Assembly (NCBI GenBank): GCA_020160955.1
Contig: JAIUOX010000004.1
Coordinates: 1 to 64,000, forward strand
DNA length: 64,000 nucleotides
Reading direction: 5' to 3'
From: Pseudomonadota bacterium
Lineage (GTDB): Bacteria > Pseudomonadota > Alphaproteobacteria > Reyranellales > Reyranellaceae
Part shown: positions 31,415 to 40,836 of the stretch, one piece after another
Numbering within the stretch: position 1 is the stretch's first letter
Layout of the letters: each line of letters begins with the position of its first letter
Made by a program: the position numbers and the translations under genes
Notes under the pieces: model-generated
Told to the model about the DNA's origin: nothing
The model's database searches: none
The model's input: the letters and a program-made list of their open reading frames with translations, nothing else

Positions 31415-33009
31415 CAGCCGCCGGCCTTCGGGGCCTTGCCGCCCTTCTTCGGCGCCGGCGCGGCCGCCGCCTGGCCGGGCTCGACGTAGCGCGGGAACAC
31501 GCCCTGCGGCGCCGGCAGCGCCGTGCCCGGGGCCAGCTCGCGGTCGAACGCGGCGAAGGCGCGGTCGGCCGGCGCGATCACCAGCTGGTCGAGGATCCTG
31601 CCCGCCGAGTCGGGCATGAACGGCTGCAGCAGCAGGGTGACCCGCCGGATCGTCTCGGCCAGCACCCACAGCACGGTGTCGCGCCGCGCCGGGTCGGTCT
31701 TGGCGAGCGCCCACGGCGCCTGCGCGTCGACATAGCGGTTGGCGTCGGCGATCACTTCCCAGATCGCGGCCAGGGCGCGGTGGAAGCCCTGCTCGTCGAG
31801 CTCGCCGCGCACCAGGTCGAGCAGGCCGGCGGCGCGCAGCAGGAGCGCCGTGTCGGCCTCGACCAGCGGGCCCTTGGCCGGGACCTGGCCGCCGCAGTTC
31901 TTGGCGACGATCGACAGCACGCGCTGGCACAGGTTGCCGTAGGCGTTGGCGAGGTCGCCGTTGAGGCGGCCGACCAGCGCCCGGCGTTGCAGGTCGCCGT
32001 CGTTGCCGAACGGCACCTCGCGCAGCAGGAAGTAGCGCACCGGGTCGAGCCCGTAGGTCTGCACCAGCTCGACCGGGTCGATCACGTTGCCCAGCGACTT
32101 CGAGATCTTCTGGCCCTCGTTGGTCCACCAGCCGTGCGCGAACACGCGCTCAGGCGGCGCCACGCCGGCGGCCATCAGGAAGGCCGGCCAGAACACGCAG
32201 TGGAAGCGGATGATGTCCTTGCCGACCATGTGGAGGTTGGCCGGCCAGTACTTCCACAGCGGGTTGTTGGTGTCCGGGTAGCCGCACTCGGTGATGTAGT
32301 TGGTGAGCGCGTCGAGCCACACGTACATGATGTGCTTGTCGTCGCCCGGCACCGGGATGCCCCACGAGAAGCTGGTGCGCGACACCGACAGGTCCTGCAG
32401 GCCGCCGCGCACGAAGCTGATGACCTCGTTGCGCCGGCTCTCCGGGGCGATGAAGCGCGGGTTGGCCTCGTAGAAGGCCAGCAGCTTGTCGGCCCACGCC
32501 GAGAGCTTGAAGAAGTAGGACGGCTCCTCGACCCACTCGACCTCGGCGCCGCTCGCGGTGGCGCGCCGCTTGTTGTCAGGGCCGACCTCGGTCTCGCCCT
32601 CGACGAAGTAGGCCTCGTCGCGCACCGAGTACCAGCCGGCGTACTTGCCCTCGTAGATGTCGCCCGACGCGACCAGCTTCTCCCACAGCGCCTGGGCGGC
32701 CACGTAGTGCCGCTTCTCGGTGGTGCGGATGAAGTTGTCGGGGCTGTAGTTCATCGTCCGCACGAGGTCGCGGAACGACTGGCTGACCCGGTCGGTGAAG
32801 GCTTGCGGGGCGAGTCCCGCCGCGGCCGCCGCCTTCTCGACCTTCTGGCCGTGCTCGTCGGTGCCGGTCAGGAAGTGAACGTCGCGGCCGTCGAGGCGCA
32901 TGAAGCGGGCCAGCACGTCGCAGGCGAGCGTCGTGTAGGCGTGCCCGATGTGCGGCACGTCGTTGACGTAATAGATCGGCGTGGTGATGTAGTAGGTACG
33001 ACCCGACAT
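31414..33009 (-). CDS. metG: Methionyl-tRNA synthetase
   Basis: 531 residues. Class I signatures: HIGH at residues 20-23 (DVPHIGHAYTTLACD) and KISKSLGN for the KMSKS loop; FLTGTDEHGQKVE is also diagnostic. No C-terminal tRNA-binding (Arc1p-like) domain: the protein ends in a Lys/Gly/Pro tail. Part of the leftward holB-metG-tatD-MBL series. Confidence 0.96.
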   Translation of the reverse strand: MSGRTYYITTPIYYVNDVPHIGHAYTTLACDVLARFMRLDGRDVHFLTGTDEHGQKVEKAAAAAGLAPQAFTDRVSQSFRDLVRTMNYSPDNFIRTTEKRHYVAAQALWEKLVASGDIYEGKYAGWYSVRDEAYFVEGETEVGPDNKRRATASGAEVEWVEEPSYFFKLSAWADKLLAFYEANPRFIAPESRRNEVISFVRGGLQDLSVSRTSFSWGIPVPGDDKHIMYVWLDALTNYITECGYPDTNNPLWKYWPANLHMVGKDIIRFHCVFWPAFLMAAGVAPPERVFAHGWWTNEGQKISKSLGNVIDPVELVQTYGLDPVRYFLLREVPFGNDGDLQRRALVGRLNGDLANAYGNLCQRVLSIVAKNCGGQVPAKGPLVEADTALLLRAAGLLDLVRGELDEQGFHRALAAIWEVIADANRYVDAQAPWALAKTDPARRDTVLWVLAETIRRVTLLLQPFMPDSAGRILDQLVIAPADRAFAAFDRELAPGTALPAPQGVFPRYVEPGQAAAAPAPKKGGKAPKAGG

Positions 33010-33053
33010 GACTCTCGCTCCGGACGGCGTCCCCGAACGAACGCCGCCTGCCT

Positions 33054-34187
33054 TCAGCGCATCGCCGACTGGAGATACAGGAAGCTGTTGAGCACCGCCT
33101 GCTTGCGATCGACGTTGACCGCATCGGTCCGGGACAACAGGCGGGCGACCTTTTCCCATGCCTCCATCCAGCGATCAAGGCTGCCCGAGGCGGCCAGCCG
33201 GGCCTGCAGGCCGCGCTCGGACGGCACCACGGCGGCGGGTTCCTGGCCGGTCGCGAGGTTGCGCGCGAGGCCCTTCAGCCAGGCGTCGAACAGATAGTTC
33301 AGCGACCGCCACGCCGCGTTGGCTTCCTCGCCCTTGCGCGCGAAGCGCTCGGCGAAGCCGTGCAGGCGCGGCATGTCGAGGTCCGGCAGGGTCGCCAGCA
33401 GGCCGACCATCTCGCCGTAGAGGTCGAGGCTGCCCGAGCCGGACAGGTCGAGGGCGCGGCCGATGCTGCCGTCGGACAGCCGGGCCAGCGCCGCCCTCTC
33501 CTCTTCCTTCAACGTCGGCGCCTTCTCGGCCAGCAGCCGCGCCAGCGTGTCCTCGGCCAGCGGCTGCAGGGCCAGCCGGCGGCAGCGCGACCGGATGGTC
33601 GGCAGCAGGCGGCCCGGCGCGTGGGTCACGATCAGCAGCACCGCGTTGGGCGGCGGCTCCTCGAGGATCTTCAGCACCGCGTTGGCGCTGTTGCGGTTCA
33701 TCTCGTCGGCCGAGTCGACGATCGCGACGCGCCACTGGCCCATCGCCGGCGTCATGTGCATGAAGGCGCCGAGGTCGCGCACGTCGTCGACCACGATCTC
33801 GGCGCGGATGCGGCCGTTGTCGGGATGCAGCGTGCGGCGCAGGTGGAACAGGTCGGGATGCGAGCGCGCGTCGACCAGGGCGCGGCCGGGCGCGTCGGCA
33901 TCGACGTCGAGCCCCTGCGGCGCGCCACCGCCGAACAGCCCGCCCTGCGACGTGCCGCACAGCAGGAAGCGCGCGAACCGCCAGGCCAGCGTCGCCTTGC
34001 CGATGCCGCGCGGGCCGGAGATCAGCCAGGCATGGTGCAGCCGGCCGCTCTCGTGCGCCGCCAGCATCGTCTTCTCGGCCGCCTCGTGGCCGAGCAGCCG
34101 CTCGCTGCGCCACGGCGGCGACCAAACATAGGGCCACTCCAGCTTCTCGAGCGCCGCCGGATCGGCCGGGGTCTTGCCGCGCGCCAT
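33054..34187 (-). CDS. holB: DNA polymerase III, delta' subunit
   Basis: Clamp-loader subunit, 377 residues. Walker A-like GPRGIGKATLAWRFARFLL, then VDSADEMNRNSANAVLKILE and PPPNAVLLIVTHAPGRLLPT with RSRCRRL (sensor 1/SRC motif) identify the family. It follows tmk by three bases, the usual tmk-holB arrangement. Confidence 0.94.
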   Translation of the reverse strand: MARGKTPADPAALEKLEWPYVWSPPWRSERLLGHEAAEKTMLAAHESGRLHHAWLISGPRGIGKATLAWRFARFLLCGTSQGGLFGGGAPQGLDVDADAPGRALVDARSHPDLFHLRRTLHPDNGRIRAEIVVDDVRDLGAFMHMTPAMGQWRVAIVDSADEMNRNSANAVLKILEEPPPNAVLLIVTHAPGRLLPTIRSRCRRLALQPLAEDTLARLLAEKAPTLKEEERAALARLSDGSIGRALDLSGSGSLDLYGEMVGLLATLPDLDMPRLHGFAERFARKGEEANAAWRSLNYLFDAWLKGLARNLATGQEPAAVVPSERGLQARLAASGSLDRWMEAWEKVARLLSRTDAVNVDRKQAVLNSFLYLQSAMR

Positions 34188-34190
34188 CGC

Positions 34191-34829
34191 TCAGGCCGCC
34201 AGCCGCGCGCGCACCGCGCCCTCGATCGCCGCGGCGATGGCGTCGATCGACTGCGTGGCATCGATCACGACGCAGCGGTCCGGCTCGCGCGCGGCGATCT
34301 CGCGAAAACCGGCGCGGACCTGTTCGTGGAACGCCCGCGGCAGGCTCTCGTAGCGGGTCTCGGTGCCGCGCCGGGCGGCGGCGCGGGCCAGCCCGGTCTC
34401 GACCGGCAGGTCGAGCAGGATCGTCAGGTCGGGCCGGAAGTCGCCGACCGCCAGGGCGTAGAGCTGCTCGAACACGGCGCGGCCGAGGCCGTGGCCGTAG
34501 CCCTGGTAGGCCATCGTCGAATCGGCGAAGCGGTCGCTGATCACCCACTCGCCGCGCGCCATCGCCGGCCACACGGTCGAGCGCAGGTGCTCGCGGCGCG
34601 CCGCGAAGTGCAGCAGCGCCTCGGTGGTGCCGTCCCAGCGTTCGGCCGGTCCCTCGACCAGCAGCTTGCGGATCATCTCGGCGCCGGGCGAGCCGCCCGG
34701 TTCGCGGGTCGCGGTGACCGCGTGGCCCTGGCCTTCGAGCCACGACCGCAGGCGCGCGATCTGGGTCGACTTGCCCGCCCCCTCGCCGCCTTCCAGCGTG
34801 ATGAAACGCCCGGCGGCGCGTGCCGTCAC
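34191..34829 (-). CDS. tmk: Thymidylate kinase
   Basis: Phosphorylates dTMP to dTDP. 212 residues from a GTG that overlaps the dacA stop (GTGA). P-loop LEGGEGAGKSTQ, the DR motif in ISDRFADSTMAYQG, and REPGGSPGAE are conserved. The LID has a short Arg-containing AAARRGTETRYE. Confidence 0.95.
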   Translation of the reverse strand: MTARAAGRFITLEGGEGAGKSTQIARLRSWLEGQGHAVTATREPGGSPGAEMIRKLLVEGPAERWDGTTEALLHFAARREHLRSTVWPAMARGEWVISDRFADSTMAYQGYGHGLGRAVFEQLYALAVGDFRPDLTILLDLPVETGLARAAARRGTETRYESLPRAFHEQVRAGFREIAAREPDRCVVIDATQSIDAIAAAIEGAVRARLAA

Positions 34830-36158
34830 GACCACCAGCCGAACAGGTAGTGGCGGATCGTCCCGGTGACGCGGCCGAACACGCCGAGCCGCGGCACGTC
34901 GGCGCCGGCCTCCAGCGGGTACTCGATCACCCGGTTGTCGGGCAGCGTCAGCGCCGCCGTGCCGAGCCGCGTGCCCTTGGCGACCGGCGCGTTGATCGGG
35001 CCGTCGAACCGCGCGACGACGCGCGGCGACACCGCCTGGCCGGTCGGCGCGGTGACCTGCACCGGCCTGGCGACGACCAGCGGAACCTTGTCCTGGGTGC
35101 CCAGCCAGACCGGCGCCTCGACCACGGTGTCGCCGGCGCGGAACACGGTGGTGTTGGTGCTCTCGCGGAAGCCCCACTCCATCAGGCGCGCCGTCTCGTT
35201 GGCGCGCTCGGCCATCGAGGTCAGGCCGTTGACCACCAGGATCAGGCGACGGCCGTCGCGCACCGCCGAGGCCGACTGGCCGTAGCCGCCCTCCTCGGTG
35301 TGGCCGGTCTTGAGACCGTCGGTGCCGGCGACCGTGCGCAGCAGGCGGTTGCGGTTGTCCTGCTTGATGTTGTTGTAGGTCCAGTTGCTCTCCGAGTAGT
35401 AGCGGTAGAGCTTCGGGAAGTCCTCGATGGTGCGCCACGACAGCACCGCGAGGTCGCGGGCCGTCGAGTACTGGCCCTCGGCCGGCCAGCCCGAGGCGTT
35501 CTTGAACACCGAGCCGACCATGCCGAGCTCGCGCGCCTTGGCGTTCATGCGCTCGGCGAAGCTCTCCTCGGTGCCCGACAGGCCCTCGGCCACGACCACG
35601 CAGGCGTCGTTGCCCGACAGGATGATCATGCCCTTGATCAGGTCCTCGACCGAGACCTCGCTGCCCAGCTCGACGAACATGCGCGAGCCGCCCATGTTGC
35701 GCGCCTTCTCGCTGACCCGGAACCGGCTGTCGAGCTTGAGGCGGCCGGCGTTCAGCTCGTCGAAGACGATGTAGATCGTCATCATCTTGGCCATCGACGA
35801 CGGCGCCATCGGCTTGTCGGCGTCCTTGAACAGCAGCACCGTCGAGGTCTGCGGATCGACCATGAAGGCCTGGCGCGCCAGCGTGCCGATGCCGATCTGC
35901 GACGGCGGCAACGCCTCGGTCCGGGCGGCCTCCGACTTGGCCGTCGGCGTCGCGGCGGCCTTGGGCGGCGTCGTCGCGTTCGGCCGCGGCTTGGCCGGCG
36001 GCTTCTGCTGTTGCTGCTGCGTCTGGCGCTTGGGCGGGTCGGCCTGCTGGGCCTCGACGGCAACGGTGGCGGCGACGGTGACGCCGACCGCGGCGACGGT
36101 GGCGACGACGGTCAGCGCGAGGCGCCGCAGGAGATCATTCTGTAACAACACGGGCATC
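34826..36158 (-). CDS. dacA: D-alanyl-D-alanine carboxypeptidase (penicillin-binding protein 5/6 type)
   Basis: Periplasmic enzyme trimming peptidoglycan pentapeptides. After a signal/anchor (about residues 10-36) and a Gln/Pro-rich linker comes the peptidase domain: SxxK in APSSMAKMMT, SxN in LSGNDACV, KTG in GLKTGHTEEGG. A C-terminal beta domain follows. The ATG at 36,158 touches the GGAG box directly; the GTG two codons inside (36,152) has better spacing and may be the true start. It overlaps the end of rlpA by about 20 bp. Confidence 0.92.
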
Positions 36159-37169
36159 TCCAAATCCGGAACGCCGGAGCCGGTCGGCGACGATACCGGC
36201 CGCATCCTGGGTCGTGTAGGGCCCCAGCCGGACCCGCCAGATGCCGCGTCCGCCGGCCGAGGCCTGGAGCACTTCCGAACTGCCGTAGGTGCGGACCGCG
36301 TTGCGCTGGCGCTCCGCATTCTCCGGCGTCGTGAAGGCCCCTGTCTGCACGTAGAAACCGCTGGCGGCAACCGCCGGCGGCGTCGCGGACAGCGAGGCCA
36401 CCGTGGCGCGGCCGGCCGGCGGCTGGGTCTCGATCGAGGGCGCGCGCGGCGTCGTCGACCAGCCCCGCTCGGCCGGGGTCGGCTGGGCCGACGGGGGCGG
36501 TTGCGGGGGTGGCGGTGGAGGCGGCGCGCTGGCCTGCATGACGGTGGGTGGCGGCGCGGCGGCGGGCGCCGGGCGCTGGCCGGCGGCGGCCTGGGCCATC
36601 GCGGCGTGCTGCTCGGCGGGGCCGCCACCGGCCATCGCGACGTCGCGCACCGCCATGCTCTCGTTCGGCAGCTGCTCGAGCCGCACCCGCGCGGTGCCGG
36701 TGCCTATCATGTTGATTTCCTGCGCCGCCGTGCGCGACAGGTCGATGACGCGGTTGCGGGCGAACGGGCCGCGGTCGTTGACCCGCACCACGGTGCTCAT
36801 GCCGTTGTCGAGGTTGGTGACCCGGACCACCGCCGGCATCTGCAGGGTGCGGTGCGCCGCCGTCCGGTCGGACTGGTCGTAGCGCTCGCCGTTGGCGGTC
36901 GACTTGCCGTGGAAGCCAGGGCCGTACCACGACGCCACGCCGGTCTCGGTCCGGTTGAACTCTTCCTTGGGCGTGTAGGTGACGCCGTCGATCTTGTAGG
37001 GCTGGCCGATCTTGTAGGAGCCGGCCTGCGCGCCGCCGCCGCCGCTGGTCGTCGCCCCGCCCTTGTGGCTGGAGCCGCAGGCGGCCACTCCCAGCACCAG
37101 CAGGAGCGCGCCGCCGGCGCGCAGGGCGCGGCCGGGCATGGGGGCGAGGCTCACTACGGGTGGGGACAT
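36135..37169 (-). CDS. rlpA: Septal ring lytic transglycosylase RlpA, lipoprotein with SPOR domain
   Basis: Lipobox LGVAAC gives an outer-membrane lipoprotein. The double-psi barrel catalytic domain (TGVASWYGPGFHGKSTANGE, RVTNLDNGMSTVVRVNDRGP, VIDLSRTAAQEI) is followed by a long Pro/Ala linker and a C-terminal SPOR domain (FYVQTGAFTTPENAERQ and WRVRLGPYTTQDAA). It cleaves denuded glycan strands at the septum. Alternative starts at 37,187 and 37,139 exist; the last would give the most typical short signal. Confidence 0.9.
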   Translation of the reverse strand: MSPPVVSLAPMPGRALRAGGALLLVLGVAACGSSHKGGATTSGGGGAQAGSYKIGQPYKIDGVTYTPKEEFNRTETGVASWYGPGFHGKSTANGERYDQSDRTAAHRTLQMPAVVRVTNLDNGMSTVVRVNDRGPFARNRVIDLSRTAAQEINMIGTGTARVRLEQLPNESMAVRDVAMAGGGPAEQHAAMAQAAAGQRPAPAAAPPPTVMQASAPPPPPPPQPPPSAQPTPAERGWSTTPRAPSIETQPPAGRATVASLSATPPAVAASGFYVQTGAFTTPENAERQRNAVRTYGSSEVLQASAGGRGIWRVRLGPYTTQDAAGIVADRLRRSGFGDARVVTE

Positions 37170-37219
37170 GACGGGCCGATCATACATGATCTTGCGGCGG
37201 GGTGCAGGGGCGGTCCGGG

Positions 37220-38095
37220 TCAGCCGGCGGCGATCCTGTCCGCCAGGATGCCGACCGCCAGGGCGAAGAAATCCGACTGGTTCCAGCGCAGGATGGCGCG
37301 GAAGTTCTCGGTGGTGACGAAGGTCGGCCCGTTCGGCCCGGCCGGCTTCACGATCCGCTGGCCCTGCCCGGCCACCGCGCCGGCCGGCGCCTCCTGGCCC
37401 CAGCCGATCCCGGCCTTCCAGCCGACCTTCTTGAGGTGGTTGGTGATCGAGGCGAAGACGTCGGCCTTGTTGGTCCAGATGTCCATGCGGCCGTCGCCGT
37501 CGCCGTCGGCGGCGTAGATCTGGAAGCTGGTCGGGATGAACTGGCACTGGCCCATCGCCCCGGCCCACGAACCCTTCATGTCGTGCAGGCCGATATGGCC
37601 CTGGCTGACGATCTTCAGCGCGGCGATCAGCTGCTGGCGGAAGAACTTGGCGCGAAAATCGTTGTAGGCCAGCGTCGCCAGCGCCGACACGACCTCGAAG
37701 TCGCCGAGCCGCGTGCCGTAGTTGCTCTCGATGCCCCACAGCGACACCACGATCGGCGCCGGCACGCCGGACGGGCCGGAGAAGCGGTCGATCAGGGCCT
37801 TGTTCTCGCGCAGCCGGGCGCGGCCGTTCTTCACCCGCTCGTCGGACACGACCAGGCCCATGTAGCGTTCGAAGGTCATCTTGAACTCGGGCTGGTTGCG
37901 CGCGAGTTCCATGACCCGCGGCACGTCCTGGGCCGAGCCCAGCGCGGCATCGAGCGTGCCGGGATCGACGCCGGCCTTCAGCGCCTCGGCGCGCACGCCG
38001 GCCAGCCAGGCGGTGAACCGGGGATCGCGGGATTGAGCGAAGGCGCCGAGCGGCGCGAGGGCGGCCGCTGCGCAGACCAGTCGTCGGGAAATCAC
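37220..38095 (-). CDS. Lytic murein transglycosylase, MltB family
   Basis: 291 residues with an N-terminal signal peptide (LVCAAAALAPLGAFAQS). Catalytic Glu lies in SLWGIESNYGTRLG, with ALATLAYNDFRAKFFRQQL, GSWAGAMGQCQFIPTSF and DIWTNKADVFASITNHL typical of the MltB fold. Cleaves the glycan backbone between MurNAc and GlcNAc. It sits with rlpA and dacA in a cell-wall remodelling cluster. Confidence 0.93.
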   Translation of the reverse strand: MISRRLVCAAAALAPLGAFAQSRDPRFTAWLAGVRAEALKAGVDPGTLDAALGSAQDVPRVMELARNQPEFKMTFERYMGLVVSDERVKNGRARLRENKALIDRFSGPSGVPAPIVVSLWGIESNYGTRLGDFEVVSALATLAYNDFRAKFFRQQLIAALKIVSQGHIGLHDMKGSWAGAMGQCQFIPTSFQIYAADGDGDGRMDIWTNKADVFASITNHLKKVGWKAGIGWGQEAPAGAVAGQGQRIVKPAGPNGPTFVTTENFRAILRWNQSDFFALAVGILADRIAAG

Positions 38096-38185
38096 GGTTC
38101 TTGTTACCTGCTGAGGGGGCAGTTCAACGACGATACCGAAGTACCTCCAGACCTTGCAATATTTGTGGCAGTCGCGGGCGCCCGC

Positions 38186-39490
38186 TCAGCCTTCGTCGGC
38201 GATCTCGGCCAGCAGCCGGTCGACGAAGCGCGGCGAGTAGCCGAGCAGCGCCAGCTCGTCCGACAGTTCGGCGCGGAACCGTCCCAGCGCCTCGACGAAA
38301 GGCTGGCCGCTGGCCAGCGCCGCCTCGACCAGGCCAGCGGCGCGGGTCTTGCCCATCTCGCCGGCCAGCAGGAACGTCGCGCGCTCGGCCAGCACCGCGC
38401 CATGCGTCGCCTCGAGGTTCCGCCGCATCCGCCCGGCATCGACCGCCAGCCCCGGCGCGATCTCGGCTATGCCGTCGACCGCCGAGCCCAGCGTCTCGAC
38501 CAGCCCGGCCAGCGTCGTCCACTCGGCCTGCCAGCCGCCCAGCGCGCGCTCGTTCTCCTGCGGCATCGCCGCCACGATCGTCGCCGCGAGTTGCGGCGCG
38601 CGGGCGGCGGCGGTCAAAGCCAACCCGGCGCCGACCGGGTTGCGCTTGTGCGGCATGGTCGAGGACTTGCCCCGCCCCGGCCCCGACGGTTCGGCGATCT
38701 CGCCGACCTCGAACTGCATCATCAGGGAAATGTCGCGCGCCGCCTTGGCCAGCGCGCCGACCACCAGCGCGATGTCCTGCGCGAAGGCCGCGACCCGCAC
38801 GCGGTTGGCGAACCACGGCGCGGCCGGCAGCGCGAGCCCGAGGTCGCGGGCCAGCGCGGCCATCACCGGGCCGCCGGCGTCGCCCAGCGCCGACAGCGAG
38901 CCCGAGGCGCCGCCGAACTGCAGGACCTGGGTGTCGGCGAAGCTCTGCGCCAGCCGCCGCCGCGCCCGCTCGAGGTCGGCCGCCCAGCCCGCCACCTTCT
39001 GGCCGAAGGCGATCGGCGTGGCCGGCTGCTGCAGCGTGCGGCCCAGCATCGAGGTGGTGCGATGCTCGCCCGCCAGCGCCGCCAGGGCGGCGACGATGTC
39101 GGAGAGGCCCGCCAGCAAGGGCGGCATCGCATCGCCCAGCTGCAGCACCAGCGCCGTGTCGATCACGTCCTGGCTGGTGGCGCCCCAGTGGACGAAGCCC
39201 GCTGCCTCGGCATCGCGCGCCGCGACCTGCTCGGTCAGCGCCTTCACGACCGCGACCGTCAGCGTCAGCGCCCGCCGCGCCACCGGGACCAGCGCCGCGG
39301 GCTGGTAGAGCGCGGGATCGCAGCACGCCTCGATGGTCGCGACGTGGCGCGCCGGGATCAGGCCGGCGGCGGCCACCGCGCGGGTCAGCGCCGCCTCGAA
39401 GCGCAGCATGTGGCGCAGCGTGGCCGCGTCGGAGAACGCCTCCGCCACCGTCGCCGATCCCGCCAGCGCGTTCACCAGACTGCCCGCCAT
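38186..39490 (-). CDS. 3-carboxy-cis,cis-muconate cycloisomerase-like lyase
   Basis: 434 residues; the ATG at 39,490 follows GGAGGGAG, whereas upstream starts lack it. The fumarase/aspartase superfamily signature is SSTMPHKRNPVGAG, with GFVHWGATSQDVIDTALVLQ near the N-terminus as in PcaB of the protocatechuate pathway. No other pca gene is in the window, so adenylosuccinate-lyase-like relatives remain possible. Last chromosomal gene before the integrated element. Confidence 0.85.
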   Translation of the reverse strand: MAGSLVNALAGSATVAEAFSDAATLRHMLRFEAALTRAVAAAGLIPARHVATIEACCDPALYQPAALVPVARRALTLTVAVVKALTEQVAARDAEAAGFVHWGATSQDVIDTALVLQLGDAMPPLLAGLSDIVAALAALAGEHRTTSMLGRTLQQPATPIAFGQKVAGWAADLERARRRLAQSFADTQVLQFGGASGSLSALGDAGGPVMAALARDLGLALPAAPWFANRVRVAAFAQDIALVVGALAKAARDISLMMQFEVGEIAEPSGPGRGKSSTMPHKRNPVGAGLALTAAARAPQLAATIVAAMPQENERALGGWQAEWTTLAGLVETLGSAVDGIAEIAPGLAVDAGRMRRNLEATHGAVLAERATFLLAGEMGKTRAAGLVEAALASGQPFVEALGRFRAELSDELALLGYSPRFVDRLLAEIADEG

Positions 39491-39548
39491 CGCTCCCTCC
39501 GTTGCCGCCATCGACCTTAGGGGCTGCGACCGGGGATGCAACGGCCCC

Positions 39549-39577
39549 TTCCGCTGGCGCGACGCGCCCGCTAGAAG
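39549..39577 (+). promoter_or_regulatory. Probable native tRNA-Ser promoter, now orphaned
   Basis: TTCCGC (39,549-39,554), 17-base spacer, TAGAAG (39,572-39,577), ending 12 bases before the tRNA 5' half at 39,590. The same geometry occurs upstream of the intact tRNA gene. It would now transcribe a truncated tRNA into the element. Confidence 0.45.
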
Positions 39578-39589
39578 CGGCCTGACAAC

Positions 39590-39628
39590 GGATGGGTGGC
39601 CGAGCGGTTTAAGGCACCGGTCTTGAAA
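39590..39628 (+). repeat. Left attachment-site repeat: 5' half of tRNA-Ser
   Basis: 39 bases identical to the start of the intact tRNA-Ser gene (49,698-49,736), ending with the anticodon and the first three A residues after it. The next base differs (T here, A in the intact gene). Bases before the match also differ (C versus T), so the identity is exactly the tRNA 5' half. Confidence 0.95.
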
Positions 39629-39747
39629 TGTCCCACTGCCTATTCTCAGCAGAACTCAGCAATGCTTTCCCGTACACTCAGATGTGCAACGGCTCTAGTC
39701 CACATGGCCACCAATGCGCTCACAGTATCGCTAGTAGTCTGGATTGC

Positions 39748-39766
39748 GTGACCAGACCGTGACCAA
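39748..39766 (+). repeat. GTGACCA repeats inside left end
   Basis: GTGACCA at 39,748 and GTGACCAA at 39,759, 11 bp apart, about 120 bp inside the left att repeat. Three more copies lie inside the right end. They are candidate integrase arm-binding or excisionase sites. The rest of 39,629-39,782 shows no gene. Confidence 0.5.
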
Positions 39767-39782
39767 CTTTTGGGTGCAGCTT

Positions 39783-40202
39783 CTACTCATCAGAGCTGAC
39801 ATCTCGGCGTAAACGCCGAAGCACTTGGCGCGCTTGCTGTGCCTGATCCTTCTGCTTGACCCTCATTGCTTCTCGGGCGAGCGACTCGATCCGGGTGCGC
39901 CTGCGCCTTTCTTCCGTAATTCCGGTCTTAGGTACCCTCTTCTCTCGCGCCTGCCAGCGCTTCTCGGCGAGTGCGCGTCCTTCCGCAGTCAGTCGGAAGT
40001 GCCAAACGAGATTGATCAGTTGTCGATGGAGCAAGCCCCTCCGCTCCAACTCGAGGCACTTCTTGTTGGTGACCTTGTAAGAAACCATGGACAGAGCGCT
40101 AACCGAAGGGATGCGTTCCGGCGCCACATAGAACTCCAAAAGCAAATTTGGCAGGCTTAGCGGCTTGGCGTCTCTTCGTTCCCAGTCATGAACAGGCACC
40201 AT
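39783..40202 (-). CDS. Small winged-helix-like protein of unknown function
   Basis: 139 residues. The middle part (YKVTNKKCLELERRGLLHRQ followed by WHFRLTAEGRALAEKRW) has the pattern of a winged-helix recognition helix and wing as in MarR/PadR-like regulators. The C-terminus is Lys/Arg-rich. It starts seven bases after the membrane-protein gene on the same strand, so the two probably form an operon. Possible regulator of the neighbouring cargo genes; not a recognised family. Confidence 0.65.
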   Translation of the reverse strand: MVPVHDWERRDAKPLSLPNLLLEFYVAPERIPSVSALSMVSYKVTNKKCLELERRGLLHRQLINLVWHFRLTAEGRALAEKRWQAREKRVPKTGITEERRRRTRIESLAREAMRVKQKDQAQQARQVLRRLRRDVSSDE

Positions 40203-40208
40203 TGGAAA

Positions 40209-40706
40209 TCAGAAGCCGAGCACTGCGCGCCACTGGAGTTCGGGAGAGAAGACAGTTGCTCCCCTCCACAATCCTACGAAGAACATGGCAGCTGACACGA
40301 CCCAGATAACCATTGCCAGGCCTTGAAGCGAGTACCCGGCAACAGAGTGTTCTCGCCGCCGGCGCGTGGCGAGCGTGAAGAAGCATTGACCAAGATATGT
40401 AACCCCCATTCCTAAGACAGCAAGAAATGCGCCGGTTGCGAAAGTGCCGAGTGCAATCGCAAGCTTTCCCGTGTGCCAATCCGTGGCTCGCCCAGACCCA
40501 AGAAAAGCCAAAAGCGCGATAGCGCTGGCACCGTTCAAGAGGAGCATTCCTTTCGACGCCAATGCGCCAAAATCGAGCGTAGCCTTGAAGCTAACGAGAT
40601 GGATCGCCTCTACGGCCTTGTATTGCTCCAAGCGCGCATCGTGCGCGGCTTTCGCGTCAACTAGCGCAGTCTCATAGGCAAGTTCCTGTGGGGTCTGCAC
40701 GGCCAT
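40209..40706 (-). CDS. Predicted membrane protein with N-terminal helix
   Basis: 165 residues. A charged helical N-terminus (AYETALVDAKAAHDARLEQY) is followed by three likely membrane spans: about 52-70 (GMLLLNGASAIALLAFLG), 83-108 (ALGTFATGAFLAVLGMGVTY) and 127-147 (LAMVIWVVSAAMFFVGLW). No known family. It is divergent from the SIR2-like gene with 130 bp between them, and upstream of the winged-helix-like gene. An effector or membrane anchor in a defence module is a guess from context. Confidence 0.7.
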   Translation of the reverse strand: MAVQTPQELAYETALVDAKAAHDARLEQYKAVEAIHLVSFKATLDFGALASKGMLLLNGASAIALLAFLGSGRATDWHTGKLAIALGTFATGAFLAVLGMGVTYLGQCFFTLATRRRREHSVAGYSLQGLAMVIWVVSAAMFFVGLWRGATVFSPELQWRAVLGF

Positions 40707-40836
40707 GCACTAGGATACCAAACGCCGCTGAGCGCACCATGTGGAATTTGTTGCTCAGTTGCGGACCAGTGTGCAGGATTGTCCTCCTAGCCAAATTTTC
40801 CACCATGGGACACATGTCCAGGCGCGAGCGACTGAA

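Noticed and set aside
39590-39680. A second complete tRNA-Ser at the left end
   Set aside because: Only the first 39 bases match; the variable arm, T-arm and acceptor 3' side are absent.
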